From Streptomyces sp. AC555_RSS877 (GTDB taxonomy: Bacteria; Actinomycetota; Actinomycetes; Streptomycetales; Streptomycetaceae), in NCBI RefSeq assembly GCF_019049245.1, contig NZ_JAGMUK010000054.1, forward strand, positions 62,001-126,000: 64,000 nt of DNA, in the 5' to 3' direction. A model generated the notes under the pieces. That model did not search any database, was not told the origin of the DNA, and saw nothing but the letters and a program-made list of their open reading frames with translations. The position numbers and the translations under genes are program-made. Below are positions 8,460-15,138 of the stretch, in pieces (the first letter of the stretch is position 1; every line of letters begins with the position of its first letter).

Positions 8460-9158
8460 CTACCCGCAATGGATGTGGATCAACGGGCAACCGGCGCGGC
8501 CGTGCAGCCAGGAATGAGCCGTCCACCCGCGGAGAAAGGTGACCTGGGCCTCTCGGGCGAGGTTCTCCTGGCTCAGAGCGCTGTCGGTGTGCAGGGGCTC
8601 GCCGGCCAGAAGCCGGGACATGGCCTCGCGGAGCTCGGCGGAACTCGTGGCGCAGACCGGCATCACGGGGTGCAGGGCCGTGGCGTCGGCGTGCTCGGCC
8701 ACTTCTCCCGCGTCCTGGGCGTCGCGTATCGCGGACGCGAGGGCGCCGGCGAGATCCTCGAACGCGCGCCGGGCCGTGCCCGCCACCATGTCGTCCTCTC
8801 CGGCGCGGTCCGCGGTGACCTTGCTGAGGAAGCATCCCCGGCGGGGCGACTCGGTCGCGAAGGCGTCGGCGAGTGAGACGACGTAGCGCTCCAGGCGGGC
8901 CATCGGCGAGGTGAGCACCGCGTGCGGGCCCGCCCGCAGCTCCTCTCGGGCCTGGGCGACGAGGCCCTGGCAGTAGTCGGAGAAGACGCGCGCATACAGG
9001 GCGTGCTTGTTGCCGAACGCCTTGTAGTGCTGCCCTTGCCCAGGCCGGTCGACTTCCATGAGGTCGTAGGTGGACGTGCCGTCGAATCCGGTGGTCCAGA
9101 ACCGGTCGCGGACGACATCGAGCACGGTGGTCTCGTCGAAGCCTCGGTTTCGCCCCAT
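8460..9158 (-). pseudogene. TetR-family regulator, rearranged
   Basis: From the ATG at 9158 the product begins like a TetR repressor (RDRFWTTGFDGTSTYDLMEV). The expected recognition-helix stretch TGLGKGSIYKAFG reads DRPGQGQHYKAFG instead. An extra G before ACC and a missing T in the ATC codon shift the frame for about eight residues and then restore it. The middle is normal (SPRRGCFLSKVTADRAG, RRAFEDLAGALASAIRDAQ). After ADATAL near residue 160 the family's last helices are missing. An unrelated tail starts SSAELREAMSRLLAGEP and contains ALSQENLAREAQV, resembling part of an actinobacterial helix-turn-helix protein. DNA and ligand binding are probably both impaired. Confidence 0.75.
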
Positions 9159-9175
9159 GACCTCACCATGCGTCA

Positions 9176-9197
9176 TTGTGGTCCAGGTGGACCACAA
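9176..9197. promoter_or_regulatory. Perfect dyad, putative TetR operator
   Basis: TTGTGGTCC and GGACCACAA form 9-bp perfect inverted arms around a 4-nt spacer. The site ends 18 nt upstream of the TetR-like start codon at 9158. Size and position are typical of an autoregulatory TetR operator. The operator is intact although the recognition helix of the adjacent regulator is altered. Confidence 0.6.
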
Positions 9198-9404
9198 CGG
9201 TCGCCAGATGCCCGCCCGCTGCAGGGCGGAGCTGTGACTTCGGTCGTAACACTTTTCGTTACCCGGGCCACAGGTGTCCCGCCGAAGCCGACGACGGGAA
9301 CAACCTGCAATCGACGCCCAGGCCGAGGCAGCAAGCTCGGTCCTCCAGGGACCTGACATTGTCTGGGGATGTTCAACGGCCGGGCGCGTCGAGACTGGCG
9401 CCGA

Positions 9405-10244
9405 TCAGTCGGCAAGCAGTGGGATCCCGTCGTAGGCATTGACGTCGTGGGCAGGCACGATCTGCATGACGTCCGCGAGCGCGATCATGCGAAGCAAGTC
9501 GTCACGCACCAGTTCGGGATCAGTGTCGGCGAGTTTGCGCAGCAAGAGCGGTCGTTCGACACGACGGCGGATGCCGTCGATTTGCCAAGTCAGGTCGCCG
9601 ATGAAGGCGTACCGCTTGCGGGTCGGCAGAGTGACGAAGATGATCACAGAGCCAGTCGTGTGACCTCTGGCGGGCACGATGACCACTGAGCCATCGCCAT
9701 AAACGTCGAAGCTCGACGAGAAGCCTAGATAGGCGGGTCCGTTGAGTTCGTACTGGTGAATTTTGTGACCTGCGGAGACTTCACGGAATACTTTCCCGCC
9801 GCGATGTTCGCTCGCATGTTGCAGTTCCCCTGCATTGATCCAGATGGGCACCTGAAGCTCGTCGAGGCCGCTGACGTGATCCCAGTGAGAATGGGTCAGC
9901 AGCACACCACGCAGCCCGCTGCGGTCGTAGCCGCTGGCTGTAAGTTGATCGCTGGCGGTGCTGGTCACCTGGTATGGAGCCTGCTCCATGCGCGGGAGAG
10001 ACTGAATGTGCGCGGCAACGTGAGAGCCGAAACCCGCATCGATCAACAGATCACCCTGCGGGTGCCGCAGCAGGGTCGCCGTCGCGGCGAACCGGCGCTT
10101 ATCGCGGAACGAGCCGCCCTTGAAAGCGAATGCCGCCCTGGTTTCGTAGGTTCCAGTAGGCAATTGGTACAGCGTCATTTCAGATGGCGGCGCGGCCTCA
10201 GGAAGAGGCTCCGCCCAGGGGGAAGGCATGGGAAGCGGTGACAT
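9405..10244 (-). CDS. Metallo-beta-lactamase-fold hydrolase
   Basis: This is a zinc hydrolase of the MBL superfamily, in the lactonase-like branch. Metal ligands are visible in THSHWDHVSG (HxHxDH), GHTTG, FIGDLTW and AHDVN, so the active site is complete. The N-terminus includes EMTLYQLPTGTYETRAA, as in secreted-type or quorum-lactonase-like relatives. The substrate cannot be told. I chose the ATG at 10244 because a strong palindrome lies upstream at 10294-10320. An in-frame GTG at 10331 with GAGG 8 nt upstream is an alternative and would place the palindrome inside the gene. The DNA is less GC-rich than its surroundings (for example GTGAATTTTGTGACC), which hints at transfer. Confidence 0.85.
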   Translation of the reverse strand: MSPLPMPSPWAEPLPEAAPPSEMTLYQLPTGTYETRAAFAFKGGSFRDKRRFAATATLLRHPQGDLLIDAGFGSHVAAHIQSLPRMEQAPYQVTSTASDQLTASGYDRSGLRGVLLTHSHWDHVSGLDELQVPIWINAGELQHASEHRGGKVFREVSAGHKIHQYELNGPAYLGFSSSFDVYGDGSVVIVPARGHTTGSVIIFVTLPTRKRYAFIGDLTWQIDGIRRRVERPLLLRKLADTDPELVRDDLLRMIALADVMQIVPAHDVNAYDGIPLLAD

Positions 10245-10293
10245 GAAGGTATGGTCCGTTACCGCCAACCGAGCGTCCAATACCTGATCTGCG

Positions 10294-10320
10294 GGCCCGA
10301 TACCTGCTAGGTATCGGGCC
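10294..10320. promoter_or_regulatory. Perfect palindrome CGATACC-N5-GGTATCG upstream of MBL gene
   Basis: Eleven-base perfect arms (GGCCCGATACC / GGTATCGGGCC) flank TGCTA. The core has the LysR T-N11-A layout and matches dyads found before the two LysR genes (21534-21552 and 24251-24269). If the hydrolase starts at 10244 the site lies 50 nt upstream, a usual operator position. Confidence 0.5.
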
Positions 10321-10746
10321 TGCAGTGCCACGGCACTGTCCTCGTACCTCGTGTCGGACGACTCTCCTTACGAGCAGGAGAGCGGGGCTGGAAACGGTCA
10401 CGCTGTACGCGACCTGGATCTCCTCGTGGAAGTCCCGGTCGTTCTTCTTGGGCGTGCGTGCGATGGTGCCACCACGCGTCCAACGGTCTGTGGTCCCAAC
10501 GGGGCGGGCCGCGTAGGGATGGGCCGAGGAGGAATGGAGCGGCCCAGTCGGTCGCTTCCTGCACGGTTTGACCTGCCATTGAGGTATGGCCACCGATGAC
10601 TGTCGGCCGGACCTCATCATGTGAGTTTCATGTGAGTCCCAGGGGCATCGGGTGCTGTCTGTGGGAGCTTCCCAGGTCAGAGACTTGGCGTCGCCATGAA
10701 ACGTTCATGTTCGTCCAGATCGGGCCTACGTCGGTAGCGGACAGTG
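10321..10746. other. Intergenic stretch without a supported gene
   Basis: No start with a ribosome site and no recognisable family is seen on either strand between the MBL control region and the ABC transporter. A short repeated word (ATGTGAGT) occurs twice near 10617-10640. The stretch presumably carries the divergent promoters for the two flanking units. Confidence 0.3.
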
Positions 10747-10777
10747 AGTGGTGCACGCGACGGTCGCGTGCACCACT
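10747..10777. promoter_or_regulatory. 31-bp perfect inverted repeat before ABC operon
   Basis: Fourteen-base arms beginning AGTGGTGCACGCGA are perfectly repeated in inverse around a CGG spacer. The repeat ends 17 nt before the GTG of the ABC ATPase gene. There is no following T-tract, so an operator overlapping the promoter or leader is more likely than a terminator. The core GTGCACGCGA is strongly symmetric, as in dimer-binding repressor sites. Confidence 0.6.
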
Positions 10778-10794
10778 GCCGGTCTGGAGTCTCG

Positions 10795-11709
10795 GTGATC
10801 GAAGTATGCGGCCTGTCGAAACGCTATGGCGAGGTCCTGGCTGTGGATGATCTGACATTTGCTGTCCGCCCCGGGGAAGTGACCGGGTTCCTGGGGCCCA
10901 ATGGAGCCGGCAAGTCGACCACGATGCGCATGATTCTGGGTCTGGACGCCGCCAGTTCCGGGACTGCGACAGTGGCCGGTCGGCCGTACGCCGCGCAGCC
11001 CGCGCCACTGAAGGTGGTCGGGGCGCTCCTGGATCCGGGCGCAGTACTGCCCAGCCGCACCGCCTATCATCATTTGTCGGCGTTGGCGGCCGGCAACGGA
11101 ATTCCGCGCCGCCGGGTGGACGAGGTACTGGCGGAAGTCGGCTTGGAGAAGGTGAGTCGCCGGCGTGCGGGGACGTTCTCCCTCGGAATGCGTCAGCGGC
11201 TGGGCATCGCCGCGGCCCTGTTGGGTGATCCTCCGGTGCTGGTGTTCGACGAGCCGCTCAACGGGCTGGATCCGGAGGGCATTGTGTGGATCCGTTCGCT
11301 GATGCGGAGGATGGCGGCCGAAGGACGCGCGGTTTTGATGTCCAGTCATCTGATGAGTGAGATGGAGTTGACCGCCGACCATCTCATCGTCATCGGTCGC
11401 GGAAAGCTGATCGCTGACACGACGATGAAGGACTTCATCGAGGCGCACTCCGAGCGTGAGGTCCTTGTTCGCACCCCTCAGGCCGAGGCCCTGCGCAGCA
11501 TGCTCACCGCGGCCGTTCAGGTGCGGACCGAGGGCGGTGACGCCTTGGTGGTGACAGGTCTGGAAGCCGCCGAGATCGGGGCCCTGGCATCGCTGGGCGG
11601 AGTGGAGCTGCACGAGCTTGCTCCGCGCCAAGTGTCGCTGGAAAAGGCATTCATGGACCTGACTCGCGATGCGGTGGAGTACCAGTCAGAGAAGGAGACG
11701 AGCCGATGA
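10795..11709 (+). CDS. ABC transporter ATP-binding protein
   Basis: This 304-residue ATPase is of the CcmA/BcrA drug-resistance type. Motifs in order: Walker A GPNGAGKST (about residues 37-45), signature FSLGMRQRL (about 133-141), Walker B VLVFDEPLNGLDPEG (about 151-165), and H-loop SSHLMSE. A C-terminal extension follows, as in antibiotic/bacteriocin exporters. The GTG start at 10795 has GGAG 5 nt upstream. It is the first gene of an operon with the permease and an OmpR-type two-component system, so it probably responds to a cell-envelope or antimicrobial signal. The strong palindrome at 10747-10777 lies directly in front. Confidence 0.92.
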   Translation: MIEVCGLSKRYGEVLAVDDLTFAVRPGEVTGFLGPNGAGKSTTMRMILGLDAASSGTATVAGRPYAAQPAPLKVVGALLDPGAVLPSRTAYHHLSALAAGNGIPRRRVDEVLAEVGLEKVSRRRAGTFSLGMRQRLGIAAALLGDPPVLVFDEPLNGLDPEGIVWIRSLMRRMAAEGRAVLMSSHLMSEMELTADHLIVIGRGKLIADTTMKDFIEAHSEREVLVRTPQAEALRSMLTAAVQVRTEGGDALVVTGLEAAEIGALASLGGVELHELAPRQVSLEKAFMDLTRDAVEYQSEKETSR

Positions 11710-11813
11710 CGCGCGCTCCTACGCAACTCCCTGCCAGGTCGACAAAAGCCCGTCGGCACTTGGTCGTGTCCCGCCTTCAGTCGGACCCGGATCGTGCGCG
11801 GAGTGGAAGGTGA
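11706..11813 (+). CDS. Possible 35-residue coupling ORF between ABC genes
   Basis: An ATG at 11706 overlaps the ATPase stop (ATGA). The frame ends with a TGA at 11811-11813 that overlaps the permease GTG (GTGA). The 35 residues (starting MTRAPTQLPARSTKARR) are basic and resemble nothing I know. The chain of stop-start overlaps suggests that it is translated to pass ribosomes on to the permease. It may instead be the former permease N-terminus put out of frame. Confidence 0.3.
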   Translation: MTRAPTQLPARSTKARRHLVVSRLQSDPDRARSGR

Positions 11814-12586
11814 CCTTCTGGCACTGCCTGCACGCTGAGTGGATCAAGATCCGCACGATGCGGTCGACGGTGTACGTGATCCTGGGCACTCTGACGTTCT
11901 GCATTGGTCTTGCTGCGCTGAACGCCTCGTCCGCAGGCAGTGAGTTCGCGGACCTGAGTCCCGCGGACCAGGCCTCGTTCGACCCGTTGGCGACCAGCCT
12001 GCGCGGCTACCTGCTTGCGCAGATCGCGCTCGGCCTGTTGGGCGGCCTGGTCATCACCTCGGAATACGGTGCGCGCACGATCGTCCCCACCCTGATCGCT
12101 GTTCCGCACCGGGCGCGGGTGCTGGTGTCCAAGGCTGTGGTGCTGGTGGGCGTGGCGCTCCCGGTCGGGATCGCGGTGTCACTGGCCGGGTTTCTCGTGG
12201 GGCAGGCGTCGCTGTCCGGGGCGGGCGCCCCGCACCTGACACTCTCCGACGGCGTGGCACTGCGTGGCATCGCAGGTGGTGGTCTTTATCTGGCACTGGC
12301 CGGGCTCTTCGGGCTGGCTCTGGGCACGGTGATCCGCTCCACCACGGCAACAGTGACCACGCTGTTCGGCGTGATGCTGATCGTTCAGGCCTTCGCCCCG
12401 GCCCTGCCCGCAGGACTCGGCGACTGGGTGTCGAAGTACTGGCCGCCGATCGCCGGCGGGCAGATCATCACCAGCTATCAGGACCCCATGTTGCTGAGTC
12501 CCTGGGCAGGCGTGGGCGTCATGGCCGGATGCGTGGCGGCCTTGATGACGGCGGCGTTCGTCGTGTTCCGCAAGCGTGACGCCTAG
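11810..12586 (+). CDS. ABC-2 type transporter permease
   Basis: This 258-residue membrane subunit partners the ATPase at 10795-11709. It begins with the usual N-terminal motif HAEWIKIRTMRSTVYVILG, in which a cytoplasmic amphipathic segment leads into helix 1. Six membrane helices are visible, with the conserved ITSEYGARTIVPTLIAVPHR loop at about residues 81-100. It ends in FVVFRKRDA, as in NatB/BcrB-like permeases. The start is GTG at 11810, overlapping the small upstream frame. The substrate is unknown; antibiotic or lipid export would fit the neighbouring sensor genes. Confidence 0.88.
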   Translation: MTFWHCLHAEWIKIRTMRSTVYVILGTLTFCIGLAALNASSAGSEFADLSPADQASFDPLATSLRGYLLAQIALGLLGGLVITSEYGARTIVPTLIAVPHRARVLVSKAVVLVGVALPVGIAVSLAGFLVGQASLSGAGAPHLTLSDGVALRGIAGGGLYLALAGLFGLALGTVIRSTTATVTTLFGVMLIVQAFAPALPAGLGDWVSKYWPPIAGGQIITSYQDPMLLSPWAGVGVMAGCVAALMTAAFVVFRKRDA

Positions 12587-12634
12587 CAAGGCGGGACAGT
12601 GAAGACAGAGGATCATCAGCCGGGGACGGGTGCC

Positions 12635-13339
12635 ATGACGACGACACAGCGACTGCTACTGGTGGAGGACGAGCCCACGCTGCGTGAGCTGCTGTCTGCC
12701 AGCTTGCGGCTGGCCGGCTTCGAAGTGATTTCGGCCGAAGCCGGCGGCCAGGCCCTGGAAGCGGTCCGCGACAAGCGCCCCGATCTGATCGTCCTGGACG
12801 TGATGCTGCCCGACTTCGACGGCTTCGAGGTCGCACGCCGCCTGCGCGAGCATCCGTCCGGTTCCGGAAGCGGGCACCCGCCGATCCTCTTCCTGACGGC
12901 CCGGGACGCAGCCGAGGACCGCATCAGCGGCCTGCGGGCCGGCGGGGACGACTACGTGACCAAGCCCTTCAACCTCGAGGAACTCATCCTGCGCATCCAG
13001 GCCGTGCTGCGCCGCACCAGCGGCCGCCGGCTCGATGGGCTCGTGGTCGTCGACGACCTGGAACTCGATCTCGACAGCCACCAGGTGACGCGAGGCGGCG
13101 AGCCGGTGCAGCTGTCTCCGACCGAATTCAACCTGCTGCGCGTGCTGATGGACAACGCTGGCCAGGTCTTGTCCAGGGATCAGCTGCTGGACCAGGTCTG
13201 GCACTACGACTTCGACGGCGACGACTCCATCGTCGCCTCCTACATCAGCTACCTGCGCCGCAAAATCGACACCGGCGAACGGAAGCTGATCCATACGGTG
13301 CGTGGCACCGGCTATGTCCTGCGCAGGCCCCGCGGATGA
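12635..13339 (+). CDS. OmpR/PhoB-family response regulator
   Basis: This 234-residue regulator has a receiver domain (acidic pocket VEDEP, phospho-acceptor Asp in IVLDVMLPDFDG, switch Thr in FLTARDA, Lys in VTKPF). A C-terminal winged helix follows (SPTEFNLLRVLMDNAGQVLS, then TVRGTGYVLRRP). It should bind tandem direct repeats when phosphorylated. The ATG at 12635 is the start used by relatives. A GTG at 12599 with a possible AGGCGGG site would add 12 residues. It overlaps the kinase gene by ATGA and lies 48 nt after the permease, suggesting one operon that senses and exports. Confidence 0.92.
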   Translation: MTTTQRLLLVEDEPTLRELLSASLRLAGFEVISAEAGGQALEAVRDKRPDLIVLDVMLPDFDGFEVARRLREHPSGSGSGHPPILFLTARDAAEDRISGLRAGGDDYVTKPFNLEELILRIQAVLRRTSGRRLDGLVVVDDLELDLDSHQVTRGGEPVQLSPTEFNLLRVLMDNAGQVLSRDQLLDQVWHYDFDGDDSIVASYISYLRRKIDTGERKLIHTVRGTGYVLRRPRG

Positions 13340-14853
13340 GTGCGGCTGCCACGCGCGGGCCAATCAGCCGTCTGTCGCTGCGCGGGCGGGTCGTGGCCAT
13401 CACGTTGCTGCTGGTCATCGCCGCCCTGTTGGCCAGTAACGCCCTACTCGTCACCCTGCTGCAACGGCAACTGGTGCAGCAGCTGGATGACCGGCTGCGC
13501 ACCGCTGTCACGACTGCGGCACGGCTGTCGAACACGGAAGACACGTCCGGCGAGTCGGCACCGGAGACGCGCGATGCCGTGGAGGGCGACCTGGCGGGCG
13601 ATGTCTACGTCGCCTACCTCGATGCCGAAGGGCATCTGCGGCATACGCTGCGTCCGGCCACCCATGCCACCCCACGGCTTCCGGTCCTGGACACGGCAGC
13701 GATCGCGGCCCGAGACCAGCACCCCTTCCAGGTCCTGGGCAAGGGTGACGGCGATGAGTGGCGTGTCATCGCTGCCCCGTTGGCCGCCGACCACGACACC
13801 CAGGTGGACGAGGTCGGCAGCGTCGTCGTGGCCGGTTCTCTGGCGCCGGTCCACACGACGATCCGGCAGCTGGGCGTGTGGATGCTGGTGATCGATTCCC
13901 TGGTGCTCGTCTGCTTGGGCATCATCGCCTGGTTCGCCGTGCGGGCCGGTCTGCGGCCGCTGCGGCGCATCGAGACGACGGCAGCGGCCATCGCGGGCGG
14001 AGATCTGTCGAGCCGGGTCCCGCAGCCGGACACGACGCGCACCGAACTGGGCCGGCTGTCCGCCGCGCTCAACGGCATGCTGGACCGCATCGAAGCCGGC
14101 GACGCCGCTCGCGCCGCCACCAACGAGCGCATGCGCACTTTTGTCGCGGACGCCAGCCACGAACTGCGCACCCCGTTGTTCGGGATCAAAGGCTTCACCG
14201 AGTTGTATCGGATGGGTGGCATGCCCGAGCGCGCCGATGTCGATGCCGCCATGAGCCGTATCGAACGCGAAGCAGCCCGCCTCGCCCGCATTGTCGAGGA
14301 CCTGCTGCTGCTTGCCAGGCTCGACGAAGATGCCACCGGTGATGTGCATCCGACCCTTCGTCTCACCCCCATGGACCTGCGCACCCTGGCCGCCGACGCC
14401 CTGCACGACCTACGGGCCTTGGCCCCCGAACGTCCCGTCACCCTGACCGGCCCGGGCGGCGGTCCGCCCGGTGGCGCCCCCGTCCTGGGCGACGAGTCCC
14501 GACTTCGACAGGTCACCTCCAATCTCGTCGGCAACGCCATCGCCCACACCCCGCCCGGCACGCCGGTACGCATCGGTGTCGGCACGCTGGAGGATCAGGC
14601 AGTCCTGGAGCTGAGCGATGAGGGGCCAGGAATCGCGGCCGAGCAGACCGGCCACATCTTCGACCGTTTCTACCGTGCCGACACCGCTCGCGGCCGCACA
14701 CAGACTGGCGGTGCCGGTCTCGGACTGTCCATCGTCCGCTCCCTGGTGACCGCTCACCGCGGCCGTGTTGAGGTCCGCTCCGTGCCGGGGGAGGGCGCCA
14801 CGTTCCGCGTCCTGCTGCCGTTGCATCCCGACAGCTCCGTCAGCAATTCCTGA
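13336..14853 (+). CDS. Sensor histidine kinase (OmpR-partner type)
   Basis: This 505-residue membrane kinase has two membrane helices (about 19-38 and 181-202) bounding an extracytoplasmic sensor region of about 140 residues. A HAMP linker (RPLRRIETTAAAIAGGDLSS) follows, then the H-box DASHELRTPLFGIKGF, the N-box (VTSNLVGNAIAHT) and the G-boxes (DEGPGIA, GGAGLGLSIV). The architecture is complete. It is translationally coupled to the response regulator by an ATGA overlap. The sensor domain is not one I recognise, so the signal is unknown. Confidence 0.92.
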   Translation: MSAAATRGPISRLSLRGRVVAITLLLVIAALLASNALLVTLLQRQLVQQLDDRLRTAVTTAARLSNTEDTSGESAPETRDAVEGDLAGDVYVAYLDAEGHLRHTLRPATHATPRLPVLDTAAIAARDQHPFQVLGKGDGDEWRVIAAPLAADHDTQVDEVGSVVVAGSLAPVHTTIRQLGVWMLVIDSLVLVCLGIIAWFAVRAGLRPLRRIETTAAAIAGGDLSSRVPQPDTTRTELGRLSAALNGMLDRIEAGDAARAATNERMRTFVADASHELRTPLFGIKGFTELYRMGGMPERADVDAAMSRIEREAARLARIVEDLLLLARLDEDATGDVHPTLRLTPMDLRTLAADALHDLRALAPERPVTLTGPGGGPPGGAPVLGDESRLRQVTSNLVGNAIAHTPPGTPVRIGVGTLEDQAVLELSDEGPGIAAEQTGHIFDRFYRADTARGRTQTGGAGLGLSIVRSLVTAHRGRVEVRSVPGEGATFRVLLPLHPDSSVSNS

Positions 14854-14875
14854 GGACAGCGCGGTAACCCCTCGG

Positions 14876-14896
14876 CCGGCCGATGCGAACGGCCGG
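14876..14896 (+). terminator. GC-rich hairpin after the two-component operon
   Basis: CCGGCCG and CGGCCGG form a 7-bp perfect stem with a 7-nt loop, 23 nt after the kinase stop codon. No U-tract follows, which is common for Streptomyces terminators. Confidence 0.45.
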
Positions 14897-15138
14897 ATGT
14901 AGCCGACGCATACCCGAATCCAAGACCCGCCGATGGCGTGCTCCACCCAGGTGTGTCGCCTTTCTGTTCGCGCCCCCTCTGCCGTTCGCGGCTGGGGGAC
15001 TACCAGCGGGAGATGAGACACCCGCCGAGTCCTACTTGTTTTTGAGTACAGGGGATTGTCGATAGGGCCGACGACATGGAGAGGCCTGCCCGCCAGGGTG
15101 AGAGACGTTCCCGATATCCAGATATGGAGATGTCCTTC

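Noticed and set aside
983..9158. Sequencing or assembly error as the cause of all indels
   Set aside because: Not excluded, but intact genes between the damaged ones (yihY, holin-like, DUF3618, corA, FUSC, ZIP) read cleanly, and several lesions are multi-codon deletions or fusions and not single-base indels.
10332..10620. Minus-strand frames resembling a transposase remnant
   Set aside because: No transposase motif or inverted terminal repeat can be seen, and the frames lack ribosome sites.
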